DNA of 64,000 nucleotides from Dipetalonema caudispina. Lineage: Eukaryota > Nematoda > Chromadorea > Rhabditida > Onchocercidae. Location: the NCBI GenBank assembly GCA_013365325.1, contig JABVXV010000061.1:1-64000 (forward strand), in the 5' to 3' direction. Of the stretch, positions 22,674 to 37,700 are shown piece by piece. The translations under genes and the position numbers were made by a program. Each line of letters opens with the position of its first letter. Position 1 is the stretch's first letter. The notes under the pieces are model-generated. The model saw only the letters and a list, made by a program, of their open reading frames with translations. It did no database searches and was not told where the DNA came from.

Positions 22674-25099
22674 ATGAATATTATGAAGCCATTGAGCGGC
22701 CAACAGTCGCCTATGAAATTAGAGGAAATACCGTCAATGCTGCGGAAGTTGCGTATTCGAATTGATTTCTTCGATTGTCAGTCAATTGATGTGGATGCTA
22801 TTGTGCAGGTCTTTTGATAATTTTATTTTCCTAATGTTTTAATAAAACTGGAAATTTTCTAATTCCCTTGAAATAGTTTTTATTTAATTATGTTCCTTCA
22901 TTTAATATACCATTAGAAGAGCTATGAATGTAATTTAAGGTCTCTACGAAATGACTTTTAGCAAAAGTATTTCTCTATCACATTGTAGTTGATCAAAATA
23001 CCAATGACAAACAGTGAAAATTTACAGGACAGTCTTCCAGGTGGATCCTGCATTGGAACTGTTGTAGCCTGTCACGGTGCACCAGGTTCACATAACGATT
23101 TCAAATATATCTTGCCATATTTGCATAAATATGGGATTCGTTTTATAGGCATTAATTTTCCCGGTCAAGGTTATACTCCACGTATGTTTTTTCTTCATTC
23201 CTCAAGAAATATTGACAAGTTTGAATATATATATATATATATATAATGTAAGTTATGAATTCCATGTAATTATCATTCATTCAAATTTGATGGTCAATTT
23301 CATGCGATTAATTCTTTCGAATTTGAGTAGCTTTTTTTTTTATTGTTTGCGAAGGAATGCCTTCTTGCCATTTGTTTTTAGCTGTGATATGAATGATTAG
23401 TTCTATGTCTAAACCCAAATTATGAATTTACAACACAAAATAAAAGAAAAAATAAATTGTTTCAATTTGTTTATTCATTTTTTTATCTAATAAAAATTGC
23501 AGATTATGAAGGATTAAGTTATACTAATGAGGAACGTATGCAGTTTGTTCAAAAAATCATTAATTCAATGAATGTTGGCGATAACATTGTATTCCTAGGT
23601 CATAGCAGAGGAACGGAAAATGCTCTTCGGTTGGCAGCGAAAAATCCGGTTAGATCTTGGTAATAAAATGAGTAAGTAAAGAATGAATAATAATTCCAAT
23701 CGTTGAATCCACTTTTTCTGAACAGTAGACAAAACCATCATAATATTATACTTTCACTTTGAATTTATTACTTTCAAAAAATGAAGATCTTGTTAAAATT
23801 ATGTTATTTGGTTTAAATCATGCCTTTAGGATCGGTGTAAAGGCGTTGCACTAATCAATCCAATAGGTGTTAAGGCTCATTACGGCATGAGGCCTATATG
23901 GATAGTAACTTTTGCGTTATGGCTTTGGGAAACATTCAGGATGTTTCGTTTTATTTTGCGATATTTATTTTATATAAGTATGTGTCATTTTGGATATTTA
24001 TATTTATCATAAGTATTTCATGATTGATCGCAAGAAGCTAGAATTATTTAGTATACTATACTCAAGAATTTGTCATTCTCCAAAATTATCAAATCATATT
24101 TTTGATCTTTCTGTTCTGTATTCAATATTTTTTTCAGTATTTCGATTGCTGAAGATAAAAGTGAAAAGTGGTGATGAGGCTGCAATTTGCCTTAAATTAA
24201 CGGCTAATATTGATTTGATTGGTCAAATGGGATATATCAATATGTTGAATAATAACAAAACAAAAGTATATGATTTCGAAATTCGCAAAATTTGAATTTT
24301 TGAAGTTCTTTGACTAAATATAATTTTCTGAAAAGCTGTCTTTCACCTATTCGTTTAATTCGTCTTTCTCTATTTGATCCTAAAATTTATAATCATTTCT
24401 TCATTTATACTGCATTAAAGACAACTCAGGATAGCCTTCTACTGTTCATTTCAACATTAGTTCATGCTTTTGCAGGTTTTGATAGCTTATTCAGCTATGG
24501 ATCATCTTATTGAAGTAGCAGTCAGTCAGCAATTTGCATCGCTTTTTGATAATATCAATCATGTGGTAAGCAATACTTGAGCAACATGTATAATCGTAAT
24601 ACCGGTCATTCGGTACTTTTAATCCTTGTAATCACTAGGCCTTGTTATTTGTCAACATCTTCTGATTGTAGTCATCTAACAGGTTTTAAATACTTTGTAT
24701 AGAGTTTCGGGGATAGTCATGTATGATAGATTTTCCGTTAGTGAGAATGTCAGACACAAAACTTCCTAGTGTAGTGTCGATTCATTTGGTATATTAAGAA
24801 TTAGTTTATTGAAAAAACGTATGAAAAATGTGCCAAACCAATATATATATGCGCGAAAAGATTACCTGTTGCAAACTTTTCAGAATTGTCCATCAATAGA
24901 AGGAAACACCTCAATTCTGGATTATATTTCGAAACAGCTTGCCGAATCAGACCGATCTTTCTCGGTGTGTTTCCAAAATGAAGGCCATTACTTACAAAAA
25001 TATCAAGCAAAATTTATCGCCAATTGCACTTATTCAATGCTAGTAGCAAAAAATATCATACATCGAAATGTTGAAAATGGACTCAAATCACTTTTATAG
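22674..25099 (+). CDS. DUF1057 alpha/beta hydrolase, 7 exons
   Basis: Exons: 22674-22808, 22989-23181, 23503-23648, 23830-23977, 24138-24265, 24476-24565 and 24770-25099, about 389 residues. Similar to the nematode alpha/beta hydrolase family of unknown function DUF1057. Visible features: the strand and oxyanion region GTVVACHGAPGSHNDFKY (His74), then GIRFIGINFPGQGYTP; the nucleophile elbow FLGHSRGTENAL (Ser144, with the family's Arg after Ser); a candidate acid in AYSAMDH (Asp259); and the catalytic His in NEGHYLQK (His353). Hence all triad positions appear filled. Substrate unknown. All junctions are GT-AG with matching phase. The start of the last exon is the least sure, because its acceptor (cttcctag) is weak. 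The first ATG is also a choice, since the frame is open a little further upstream. A hydrophobic stretch in exon 4 could be a membrane contact. Confidence 0.88.
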
Positions 25100-28000
25100 T
25101 GTAACGATTTTAGATTCTAATGAATATTTTATCCCTTCAGCTTAGTAGCCATGTTCAGTTTCAAATTGATCCGGAGAGTTTGATTAAGAAATCCCGTGAT
25201 AGTTAGCTAACTTTTCCCTCTTAATTGTAAATGATTTGAATGAGAACTGATGTGAATGAAAACTGATAGATATGTTATAACTGACTCTGATTACTTTCTC
25301 CACTGCTGTAGACATCAAAAATCCATCTAAATTTTTGGAAATACAAAGCGCTGAAATGTGGAGTAAGCTTTGATCCTTGAAATTACGTAATGATGATTAG
25401 ACTATAATCAATAATACTGTTCTGGTTGAAATGATATTTCTGTAGCTCTCATGACAGTGATATACACAAAGGACAAGGTTTACGGGATTTTATACAATGT
25501 AAATTCAGGTTCTTGTATAATCTTATCTTTGTTCAGTAGCAAATGTCTTGATGGATGAACGAAGAAAAAAGTGTGTAGGTAAACATAACAAGAAAGTAAT
25601 AAAAATGACAAAATAAGTAAACATAACAAAAAAAGGTGGGATGATAAAAAGGCATGCACGAAATACGAATGAGAAAAGCCTACATTGAAATTAGCAAGTA
25701 ATATTAAAAGAAAGCAAAGAATAAATGATCTAACAAAACAGGACATAATGAAAGCTAACAACAAAGAATGCATCGAGTGAAAGGTTAATAAAAGGTATGC
25801 GTGAAATATAATTAAGAAGGGTAAGTTAAAGATTAATTGTAATTCATGCAACTTTGTTAATTAACTTTTCACTAGCAATTCTAGCATGCTCTTAGGAATT
25901 TACGGTAAATATATCATAATTTTCCAAGAAATTACACCCTCTATGCTTTGAATGTAAAGATTGTTACATGGGAAATAAAAATGAATAGAAAACGTTTCTG
26001 TTTGAAATTTTATCACATTCATTAAGTATATTATAGAAGTTTCGATCTCTTCATCTGCATTTTCTTAATTTTCGAAATTTTTTTCTCAAATAAATGAGCA
26101 CTGAAACTTACAATAATTTGAGATTTATTTTCGCGAATCCAATTTTATCATTGCTTATTTCCTCGTATTAACATACGATCATCTGCATGAAACTCGGTAT
26201 AGTACAGTTACTATAGAGATACAACATACATTAACAGTCCCTTACAATCTACATGTTGGATATAAGAGGAATGAAAAAACAACCAAAAAGATATTGTCAG
26301 TCGGAGCAAGTTTGTTAAGAAAACAAATGAATCCCGAAGGAGTTGTAGATTTCTTTTTCTTATGCATTTAGGAATACCTGAAAGAATTCTGGCTAATGGA
26401 GTAACCACCTAGTCTTCTTAGAATATTGTTACATTCAACTATAATAATATAAATCATGAAATGTTAAACATTCTCAAAATAAACACTTTTTCGCTTTCTT
26501 AAATTTCTTGTTTTGTTCAAGTTCCATTGGAAAGTCCTTCCTTTTTTTCATTTCATTTATTTTTACTTTAGCTTCTATAATGCTTTGCTAACCACCTGAA
26601 TATTCCTATTCCTACTGTGCAGAAAGAACATAGACTGGAGCAAACACCGACCACTTGGTCGCATAGATTTTTCATAAGATGCTGACCTGAATGAAATCTA
26701 CAATACTGAAAATCTATAGTACTCAAGTCATCTTCATTTATCAGAGTCATATGTGCTCTAAAGCATTAGTCGCGTTAAATTCGATTGCCATAAGTTTTTG
26801 TAGGTTTGTGAAAGCGGATGTCTTTTGAAAACGAAATTAAGAATTCTGAAGTTAAAAGTATAAAATGTTCCAGTATTAGGCATCAGAAATACCTCCAAAT
26901 GACTGTAACGATACCAAATTCAAAAATTACTAATAGTAGGACCTACCTCTACCGGGTACAAATTCAACTTCTCTGTTTCAGAAGGCTTTTCACATAGGCG
27001 TAGTGAGCAGTCTTCGAGTATCGTCATGTTAGTACAAACTGCCCGGTAGGAATCAGAAGATTGATCTAATGTCTGCTTGAAATATTAATCAAATTAAGTA
27101 TTCATTGTTTTAATGAAGATTTAGGCATCAAACTCTCGAGGTTTTTTCAACTTAATTTAAACGTTTAACATAACCGTTCTAGCTACAGCTGCTATAAATA
27201 TTAAAGCTTACAGGAGATGTGTTTGAATTGCTTTTTTTCGATTCTCTTTTTATTTTCTGATGCTACCGCTTCATTATCATGTTCATGCAGAGGTGCCACT
27301 CTGTCTCATCCTCATTTTCAGGAAAATAAGATCATAAAATGTTCATATTTGCATCACGTTTTCACTTTTTTATCTTACCAAGTTGACCTTTTTCTCTATG
27401 ATACCAAGATGACTCTTTATCTCTACTTATAAAGAATTATAAGTAATGAATGCGATTTGAACTCAAATGTGAGCATTTTATTATGTACATTATATACAGG
27501 GATTTGTTTCTTATCTTTCTGACTCTTCTAACATTTACGGCACTCTCTACTGCTTTGCTAATATCTTCTATAATGGCAGGCGCTTAAGAAACAATAAACC
27601 TCAAGATTAGAATAATACCAAAAAAAAAAAAAAAACAAGTAGGCATCCACCTCGCTTCATTCACGAATTACCGAAATCTAAGTGACATAAATCAATTTCT
27701 TCTTTTTTATGTAACTAAGATTTTTAATTCGAAATTTGAATTGAAAAATCTTAGAGGACAACAAGCCTTAATTTGAAGACTGTTCATTTAAACTGAACTA
27801 TTGTAGTTTGATGAGAAGCCACAGTGATCGGCTTAGCATGCTTCCATGAAGAATTGGTTAACTAGAAATATGAAAGGATATACTTCCAAATACCTCAATC
27901 CTGCATTAGCTGGTGTCACTTTTGCAAATCATTAACTAGCTGAATGATGATTGACAGCTGTTAACAGAGAGCGTTCAGTTCTACGAACAAAGTGAAAAAT

Positions 28001-29798
28001 CTCGAAGTGGAATGACGTGATTAGCCAGTGGCAGGATCGGTTATTTCAGAAGCTCCGAACAAAAATCAACAAAGATGGAAAAGTACAAAATATGAACATC
28101 CAATGAATCTGCCACCTATCAATCATCCTTTTAAAACACTTTTTCAGTCCTTTTTCTTTTTGATCTCTATCATCGTGGATCAAAAGGATTTATTATTGAT
28201 GAATGATTTCATTTGAACTTTAAATCCCAAGTTCGAAAAAAAAGTCGTTTTTGATTCCAACAATAACAGTTGGGAAGTCTATGTTTTTTGAATACTGCTG
28301 GCAAATCAAAGTGTGAGTGTATCTGTGCGTTTGTGTGTAGGAATTTGCATTTTTGTTAAAAACATTAAATATCTTTAGACTAGATGTTTTTTCTTTTTCA
28401 ACACATATTGTTTATACCATTGAATGGCTGCCTGATTCTTCAGAAATCACTTTTAGATAAAAATGAAAAAGCAGTATCAGAACTAAGTTAGACAGCCGTC
28501 GAAAATTTTTGAAACATTGAATATGAAACTTGTCGCGTACTGCAAGCTAGTGATAATGAGGTCATATAGTGCAGCGTACACTCTTCTGACGGAAGATTGA
28601 TTCTAGAAATCGGAAGTTTGATTTCCGATGCTAGTAGATGGCTTCCTATACTTTCTTTCTACAGATTACCTACCAATTGTTCCTCCAGCCAACACGACAG
28701 TTCCTTGCAATGTTCATTAGAGCCCACCGAACTCATCCCGAATTTCCTCTCAGGAAAAAAGTATTCTATCAAGAAACACATCGGTAACTTCAACTCCTTT
28801 TATTTTCTTTAGATTCACAATGTTGCTTAGATATCCTTCGCTAATCTTTCTCGCGTGCAATGAATGTAAACCTTTTGTAACTATAATTATATCAATTACA
28901 TTTTTGTCTCATTTATAAGAAGTTGGCATCCATTGTTCGGTTCGACAATAAAAAAATTATCCAGAATTTATTCTCTCATGTTTGTGAGTGCTATTTCACG
29001 CGAGAAAGATTGATGTTGAAAAACTAAATGAACTGCACTGAAAACAAAAATTTTATGATTTGGGGACAAATTGATGTAATGAATCGTTGGGGTGAAGGGA
29101 AGAGGTAGTAAAACAGACAGCTCGCTGAGAGTATCCTTAAAATCTGGCAAATCTTACTACCGAAATTTTTTCTTTGTTATGATAATGTGGTCACCAGTGC
29201 TTTATGAAGTGGTTACCGCTCATTCTTAGGATGAATTTGGTCTAAGCTTTCCGTACATTCCTCGAGTCTGTCAATTTTCGTTAAGTAATTTCAATCAAAA
29301 TTCCAAAGACTTCCTTTGCAAGCAATTCATTTCTCAAAAAAATTTGTTTCTTATGTTCACATTTGTGAGACAAAGTTTTTCGGGATTAATTTACCGTGTA
29401 ATTTTCTCAGCAAATCGAGCAGAACGCTATTTAGGAAGAACAACTAAAACATCTGGTACATAACAGAACCGTCTAAACAAGTGAATTAAAAAGCTAGGAA
29501 ATTATTAATCAGCTGATTTTGTCTCCAGGAAAAGAGAGATATGAGATGCTGCGGAATCACACATAGTCAAAATATGAAGACCGATAAAGCGAATATAGTC
29601 CCTAGTTATGGAGCGTTATAACTGAAAGTTAGCTTTTATCAAAATGACACAATCACCTCCACCACAGATAATTATTGAATTTGTACTACAATCAAAATTG
29701 AACTCTCTTCTTGTTAGAAACCACCACGGCTCAGGAAGATTCAGAAAACTTCACAGCAACAAGTAATCTATGGAAATATTGCATTAGATGGTAATACA
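25100..29798. other. Intergenic region between convergent genes
   Basis: No gene recognised. ORFs here are short and have biased, low-complexity composition (for example minus 25480-25851, Phe/Leu/Ser-rich). There is a 15-base A run near 27620 and a GTGTGT-rich patch near 28310-28340. It holds the 3' flanks of the hydrolase (left, plus) and the proteasome gene (right, minus). Confidence 0.5.
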
Positions 29799-32131
29799 TC
29801 AGTGAGAAATGTCCATACTTTCAATGATATCATATTTGATTTCCTTTTGCTTCAGAACATTAGTAGAGCCAAGCTTGAATTTATAGTCCAATTCAACGGG
29901 CTCTGGTCGTACACAGAAATGTGGGACTACAGGACCCTGAAAAAATCTCATAAGCTGCAGTAATCAACAAATGATATAAACCATTAAAACTATTATAAAT
30001 GACTGACGAATTTCAAGACCTTTCGAAGATGGCAGGACTATAACTATCCCAGCAAGAGAGATCAGCAAGACAATGATAGGGGAAGCAATGACTGATACAA
30101 TTCTTGACTGCATGGAGACTGTCACTTTGAACGAAATTTAGATAATAGAAGAATGATAACCCATCATATTTTTATAAAAAGTTGAGAATGAGTTAGGGTT
30201 GTTCTGAAAATAGGGAGTAAAATTCACCAAAACACAACTAGTTACTCGATTTCTCGGAGTTTATTGGACAATCCATGTGAAAGTTACCTTAAACACTGTA
30301 GATTCGGGTGTTATGATCACAAAATTGAGAGAATTGCCCGAAGCGTTATCACCATGCATGCCAGCCTCTAACGCATGACGAACCAGAAGAACGGTCTCTT
30401 CTTGCTAAACTTAGCGTATAGTAATTACAGTTTGAATTTTCAATATTCAGGAAATTATTTCATAAGTCAGCGGCATATTAATAAGTAGTGAATGCCTTGC
30501 CTACCAGAATAAACAGGGAAATAAACGCGTTATAAATCAGAAGTTGGAAAACTATGACTTTCAAATGAAAGAATATGTGAAAAATCATCTGCAAGGTTAA
30601 GTTGCAAAAGATCATACAAAATGCGCATAACATAAAGACATTAACACTGAATAAATCGGATAATATAGTAACATATGATATACTTCACTGACGATCTATG
30701 GAAATAACACACCCAAGCTGCTACAGAAATAACAGGAATGGAAAATGATTGGTACTGCGAACTTACCGTCATGCCGGTTTTGAAATCACGCTCTAGAATG
30801 GTTGTTGCAGCATAACTACCTGAGCCTTCAGAAGCGAAAGGCTTACTCTGTGTATAACCATTTGCTGAGCACTGAAATGTCAGTTGTTTCACCTTACTTA
30901 AAACCATACCGGCCTTCAATATGCTCTTGGCGTAACGTTCGGCGTAAGTGACGAGGCATCGTTAACACAGGGCTTTCTCACTTGAGTTCTAATCAAGCTA
31001 AACTAAATATAATGATATAAAAATATATTTCGCTGAGTTGACCTCGAACTCAGAGATACGTAATGCTAAGAGAAGTCAGGAAAAAGAATCTCAAAACAAT
31101 ACTACCATAGATTAGCTTCAATAAAACGCAATTGTGGAACAAGAACAAATCAAATATACCTGATACAAGTGCGGTCCAGTAGGATCAACACCGCCAATCA
31201 ATAGATATGCTCCAACATGACCCATATATGAAAACAAATGCTGCTTGGCTCGCCGGAGTGCCGTAACCACCCGTGCCTTTTTTCCAGTATTCAGTTCTAG
31301 AAGCCGTAATTGTGCGGACAACATTTTAGCTACCTGGAAATACGCTCTACTCTAAAATTAGAAAAATTCTGGTTGCACATAAGCTTGTCCACTTATTCAA
31401 TATCACATATTTCTCGACGTAGTTTGACTATAGGTTGACATAGCCTATTTATAAAGTTTTCTGGAAGATAATATTGCATCAAATCGATCAGTTTGTTGTT
31501 GAACTATTCATGGTTCGTATTCTAGGTAATTGATGGCCACTCTTGTCAAAGAAAAAAAAAGGATACTTAGTTTTCAAAAAAAAAAAAAAAAAAAAGAAAA
31601 CAACGAAAAGTCCAACACCAACTTGATGTAAATCAGCAGCAGTACCAGCACCACATGCATAAATCGAATCGGTGAGTTTATGTACTTTTTCGCAATGCTT
31701 ATCAGCGATAATGTTACCGGCAGTTGCACGCGAATCGGCACCCATTACCACGCCATCCTACAAAGAACTGGCTAAATCGATATTAATATTTGAAAGAAAA
31801 AAGCAAACTTACAACTTGGTAATCTTTAAAAGTGATACAACTTCTTGCCGCTAACTGAGTAGAAAAGGAGATTTGCAGTCCAGTATAAATGAACAATCTA
31901 ATTATCACCTTCAGTTTAGCTTTAGTAATCCTCACTTTCTTCATCATACGACACGTAAAGGAGAATAAAATTAAGTACCTTATAAGTGACTGCAACAATA
32001 GTTGTACCAGTACTTCTCATCGTTGGTGGTTTCACACCCATTGCTTCTAAAGCCATATTTCGGGCACAATTTGAGAAATCAAATGCATCACCGCAGCCGA
32101 TATCAGTATCACCATGAAGTACTTCTGTCAT
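29799..32131 (-). CDS. pbs-2: Proteasome subunit beta type-7 (beta-2, trypsin-like catalytic subunit), 6 exons
   Basis: Exons in transcription order: 32131-31979, 31757-31623, 31333-31160, 30871-30767, 30404-30288, 29936-29799; 273 residues (human PSMB7: 277). A subunit of the 20S core that cuts after basic residues. A 42-residue propeptide precedes STG/TTIVAV, so Thr43 becomes the catalytic N-terminus. The other active-site regions are present: GADSRAT (Asp17 in mature numbering) and ADKHCEK (Lys33), plus [33 protein letters not shown] and SEGSGSYAA. The C-terminal arm ends in ESMDISH. All exon junctions are phase 0. The ATG at 32131 was chosen because a TTCGCTGCAG acceptor lies 2 nt upstream, suggesting spliced-leader addition. 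The gene appears intact. Confidence 0.96.
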
Positions 32132-32150
32132 TTCTGCAGCGAAATATACA
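32132..32150 (-). promoter_or_regulatory. Probable spliced-leader trans-splice acceptor for the proteasome gene
   Basis: On the minus strand TATTTCGCTGCAG is followed by AA and then the ATG of the beta-2 subunit. A pyrimidine-rich AG acceptor 2 nt before a start codon is typical of nematode trans-splicing. A cis intron with an upstream noncoding exon is the alternative. Confidence 0.55.
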
Positions 32151-34713
32151 ATACGAAACAGCATATGGTAATTGGTATGGAACGACGTAGTCGTAAAAGA
32201 AACTCATTTTAAATACGTCCTTTAAACCACTATATACCTTGAACCACAATATTACGATATTTTGAGATGATTCAAACCGTATTGCGCAGCACCAATGAAT
32301 TAAATTAAGGATATGTGCTTTTCTATTATAGAAAACTAACAGATTGAATAAAAGATGAATAATTTTATTCGAATGGTAGTAATAGACTCATTACCTGAAC
32401 CAAATTAAGTAAAATATATTAGGCAGTACACAACACCTGAAATGTTATAAGAAACAGAGAAGAACAAACAACTTGACACCAACCCTTGAGCTGTTCAGGA
32501 AACCACGCCAGCACTATGAAACTGTTAAATCCTATCACTCCAAATTGTTGTGAACGTAAGAAAGCAACCTCCATCCCATCCCGAGGATGAGGGCATGGTT
32601 CGGATATGCTGTGTCATTACCCGCTTGTTGGCATTAATTTCAACTAGTAAAGGTAAGACTGAGACATTCTCAAATGTTATAACCGACAGCACAACAGCTT
32701 TGAATTTACCCAACATATCCCCAGAGCATCAGAAAGGAACTTCTTTTCGCAATACTTTTTCTCGGAACCACTAATGCGTATGACATCCGTTATTATATAA
32801 TTGGCGATGATCAAGTCATCAATATTTCCGTTTTTATACATTTTCTAGTAATTTTCGATCAGAATAAGAGATATTTTAAACAGAAAATAGTAAAAAATAA
32901 ATCGAACAAGACTTTGATCATGACAAACTGAACGAATAAAATCAATTATTCGGCAATGAACTGTAACTTGGAACGACAACCCAATCAATTCAAACAGCTC
33001 TCATTTAAAAACAACCCGATCAGCAGTTGTAAGTTACAAACAATAAGTCAACAAGAAATCAACTTAAACCGCTATCTTAATAACACTGTCACATGAACTT
33101 TTCGCCCTCTTCGTTTCAGCTCTTAGGAGCAAAAATCACGACAAACATATCATCTGAAGTCACCGCATGTTTACAGTAATAAAAACAATTTAATATTTCC
33201 ACAATGTCTTAACAATTTCAAAATCATCAAGAATTTCTCGTTACACCACGAATATATCTTGAACAATTTTTGCGGCACCATAAAAATACACGAAAAGTAA
33301 AAAAATTGATATAATTTAAAAGACAACGATTAATTTAATGGAATACAATATCCTAGAATTTTGTTCAAATAAAAACAAGGATCTGAAATTCTAAAAAAAT
33401 GAAATATAAATAGCAGAAACACCCATTTCCGAGTGACAATAAAACACATATGAAAACTCCCAATGTGAATCAGACTAACGTTCAAATATAAATTTAGAGG
33501 TAAATTCCAGAATTTGTCAAAATTCAATAACCAGCAAATTCAACTAGGAACATCTTTCCTGCATAAATTTAGGCTGAATTAAACCAAGCCCATCTAAAAG
33601 TATCAGCCGAAAGATACTTTCTTCTCAATTTAGCCCTAATCCTTTCAAAAGAAAATGATATCTTTTAACGCGGATTAACATATTTGAACGCATCACACGA
33701 TTCATTTAGATATTTCGTTTCCATGAACATATAAGTAGAGGAAAGAAAAAGGTACACTAGTGGAAGCAACTTTCTTCAACAACGAAGAGTAAGAAAAAGA
33801 AACAAAGCAGAACACGTGACAGAATTAACTAAATGCCTGAGCAAAGTTTCAAAAAAGGGTCTTAAATCACGGACTGAAGAATTGAAATTAAACTTCTAGA
33901 AAGGTTGGAAGTTACACAGAATTTTATAAATTATTTCACAATTTTGAAATCAGTATTTCACGATAACTTTTTCCAACACAACCGATCATGTTGAAATTGA
34001 AAATTTCATATTTCGAATGACAGAAAGTGGTAGTTTTATATAATGAGAATGATAGTATAGAATTGCTCATTAATAATAATTTGGAAACTGCTATTCTCAA
34101 ATTGACTGGAATATTTATAAATTGAACCGTATAATCTATGTCCAAAGCTGCATTGGGTATTAAGGTACGTCATCAAACTCGTAAAGACAGTACTATTTAG
34201 GAAGGAGTTTCACACGGTAATAATTATCAGAACTTCGGAGCATATAAATTCACTAGTCGAATAATAACAACGCACAAGAACAAGTTTCCCTTACATATAA
34301 ACATGAGATAATTAAAGAACAAAAAAGTGAACAACTCATCGATAAATGCGCTGGGATTTATGATAATGATGTTCCTTAATCGATTATTCTATTCAGAAAC
34401 ACTTTTTCCCATCTTTTGCTAATTACAACTCCTCTTTCCGCATTCCCAGAATCACAGACACAGTCCCGGTATTATCTCGAAAATCTAGAATTGTTTTTTT
34501 CTTTTCCCTTCCATTTCCAAACTACATATATGTTTCTAAGTTTTCCTAGTGATTCCCATAAAATTCCAAGAAATTCCGAAGAAAATACACCAATTACGGT
34601 GCATTTATCGCTAACAAACTAATAACAAGAATGAACTATTTGTACTGTTGCTGAACACTATCGTTCTTCACCATCTCCATCGCTCGCACCTGATATTACT
34701 ATCGCTTCGGTTG
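32132..34713. other. Intergenic region between proteasome and kinase genes
   Basis: Both flanking genes are on the minus strand, but the 2.6 kb gap is large for an operon. A slightly GC-richer patch at 32525-32780 carries ORFs on both strands (plus 32550-32774, minus 32525-32716). Neither resembles a known family. The rest shows nothing. Confidence 0.45.
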
Positions 34714-37700
34714 CTACGACCGTTGTTGCCGTCGTTGCCGCCGCTGATGATGATGATGATCCATTAGATGACGCACCACTTTCATGTAGCCTTAATTAGT
34801 TGGAATGAGTAAATAAATGAAAAATTCCTTAAAAATTTGAATATACCCAGCTAACCAACTCTAATCTTGAAATACGAAAATGGGAATCGGAGTATTTTGG
34901 AACATGAACAAATCTATGGAGATGAAGGGATTCTAAAGGCTAGATCAAAAATTCATCACGCTTTGCATATTTTCCCAAACAAAATTATTCCTTCCACAAA
35001 ACTTTTGAATAGATGCCGTTGCCAAAATAATTTGGTGGCTAGAATTGGTACAAAACTCTTAACTTTCCTTCAGACCAATAATTTCTTTAACCATTGCAGT
35101 TTTTGTTACAACTTGATCCAAATATGAAGGAAAGAGAAAATTTTACCTGAGCTGTGGCGCCAAACGTTTAAAATATCGATGATCCAACGCAGAGCCCAGC
35201 GTTATCCGTTGCGATGGTTCGTATGTAAGCATTTCTGAGATTATATCAAACAGTTCAACGTCCTCCGGATCGTTCGATTTCATATAACGCTGGAAATAAT
35301 AACAAATAACTCGTTAAAAGTATATGCAGCCCATTTTCTGGCCAAATACAAAGAAAACCTTTCTGGAAAATAAGTTCACCAAGTATCCAAGTAATGAAGA
35401 AAACGTCTAACTATTTGAGCTTCCTCTTTTGAAACTTTATGAGATGAAGTTGTTAGGATCACTGAAAAACATTAAATGATTAAATATTCAAATAAACGAG
35501 CATTTGAGCTACGCCTCCTGAAACTTTTCTGCAAAAGATTTAGTAATTTAGTAAACAATCATGTATTCGAGCAGACCTCACAGTTATGGTTTCGAAACTT
35601 ATGATGCTGTCCGGGCTGATAAGCAAATAAAGTGGGCAAGATTTATTAAACTTAAATATCCTCAGCAACAAATGTGATGCGGTTATTTTGACAACCCATA
35701 TCTGCACCGTCATACATCCCAGACTATACTAAGTTAGCACTGTCTAGCCTTCGATCATTTGGTATCAGTGGCTTCCTGGTGAGGGCTAGAATATACTATC
35801 TAAACCAGCCAAGAATATATGTCCACTTGTGTTAGACTCTGACTTAGCCATTGCTATTTGCGAAATATTCTTAATTGTACAAGTTGGATCATAAATGTTG
35901 GACTAACTAATGAATTAATTCTAACTTGAACTGACACGATTAGAAACAAATGAAGTGAAAATTTTAGATGAAAATTAATAAGCTTAGGATATTTAATACA
36001 GACCGTCTAAATTTATATAGAGGAATGAAAGGAACTCTCAACCTTTACTTCTTTACTTTTGCTTAAAACTGGAATAATGAAGGTCAAAAACCTAAACATC
36101 TGGATGGTAGCTACATAAAGCATATTGGTTATATCCTTCTCTTTTTTCCGTCTTTTCCTCATTACTATCCTTTCTGTTATTTACCTCTCCAATACTTCCT
36201 GTTAGGCATGATTTCAACAATAAGCTTTGAGAACGTTCGAAACATCTAGTGGAGTGGCTGATAATACTGACACATGGAACACAGGAATGAACATTTACTG
36301 CTTACAACAATCACGAGTTGTGCGAAGAAAGACGGAAACAAGCATCTGTTGATGGTAAGATTAATTGGCAAATGTTCTAAAAGAATTAGAAGGATATTTT
36401 TTACAAATTTATAAACCACATAACATTCTCTTCCTTCTCATCATCTCTACTAGGACAATCTTCGATATCAGTCTCAACAAACATCCAGAAACAAAGAAGT
36501 GCACGATTTGAAAGTGTGCTTTGAACCGTAGCGAAAAAAATTTGAAGATATCTTATCCATCATTTGATCAAGTTTAAAGAACTTTTAAATTCTTGTTTTC
36601 TATTTCCTCAAAGCAGATCTTCAATACGCAAGCTTTCCCATCATATCGTTGCATATCTCTTTCTAGGGAAATCAAAAGTAAAGACAAGAACAAGACTTTT
36701 GGTTTTCAGAAATTCCGCTAAAAAATGTTTTAGTCATCGAACATTTGCTTTGCTTAACTAATCCTTTAATGAACAAATTTCATCATTGATTTGAGCTGTT
36801 ATAAATCAGTGATGAAATTTACTTTTTTCTAAATTTATTCATGCTTTTGTGAGTACAAGAAAGAGTTGTTCTATTGCATAAATATAAAAGTTCAAATGAA
36901 TTAAATTTAGACCGGTTAATCAGTTCGGTCTTAAAAAAATAAACGGAGTTCAGAGGAATATTTACAGGCACGTTACAACCTTTCGATGAAATAATGAACA
37001 GCAGTGAGGCATATAACAAGATTTGATTCGATAATGCAGGCTGCAATTACTATACTAAATACTCTATAATATATTTTGCTACCTATGAAATTTGAGATTT
37101 TCAAAAGAGTTAAAAACAAATTTATTTTCAATGAAGAGATAGAAAATTCCTACCGACAACGGTTTACAATTATCTCTGACGTACTGCCCTGCTTGCGTTT
37201 TTTCATTCCAGTCTAACCGTCCATGATAAAAGTATTTCGTTCTGAAATTGAATACATTAATGACAGGTGCAATCTTTAAAACATACCTTTAGAAGCACAA
37301 AACAATAGTCTTATAAAAGTAAAATACAATATTTATGTTCCAACCAATAAATCACACATTATACCGACCATAAATATTAACCCGACTCTTTCTATCTGTT
37401 CTAGTCCTATCCGGTTTATATATGTCTTCAATTTTTTCCAGTAGTACTTTCCCGAAGGAATAATTTGCCTGAATCCCCACGTCCTGGAAGCACATCACAG
37501 TATAGTGAGTTGTGCAAAAATTTCAGCACTTTAAACTTTATTATTCATCTTAGCTTGACGATTATCGCAACGCTAGCTGACTTAGAATAAACAACAATGA
37601 AATAATGAAAATCAATAAAATATGAAAACGATCTGTCAAAAAATATTGATAAAGTACAATGATCTTAACTAATACCACAAAAGAAGAAAATTCTTGCATC

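Noticed and set aside
25480..25851. 123-residue minus-strand ORF with many hydrophobic residues
   Set aside because: Low-complexity Phe/Leu/Ser composition from an A-rich plus strand; no splice or family support.
32525..32774. Overlapping ORFs that might be a retroelement remnant
   Set aside because: No reverse transcriptase, protease or integrase motif was found in either strand.
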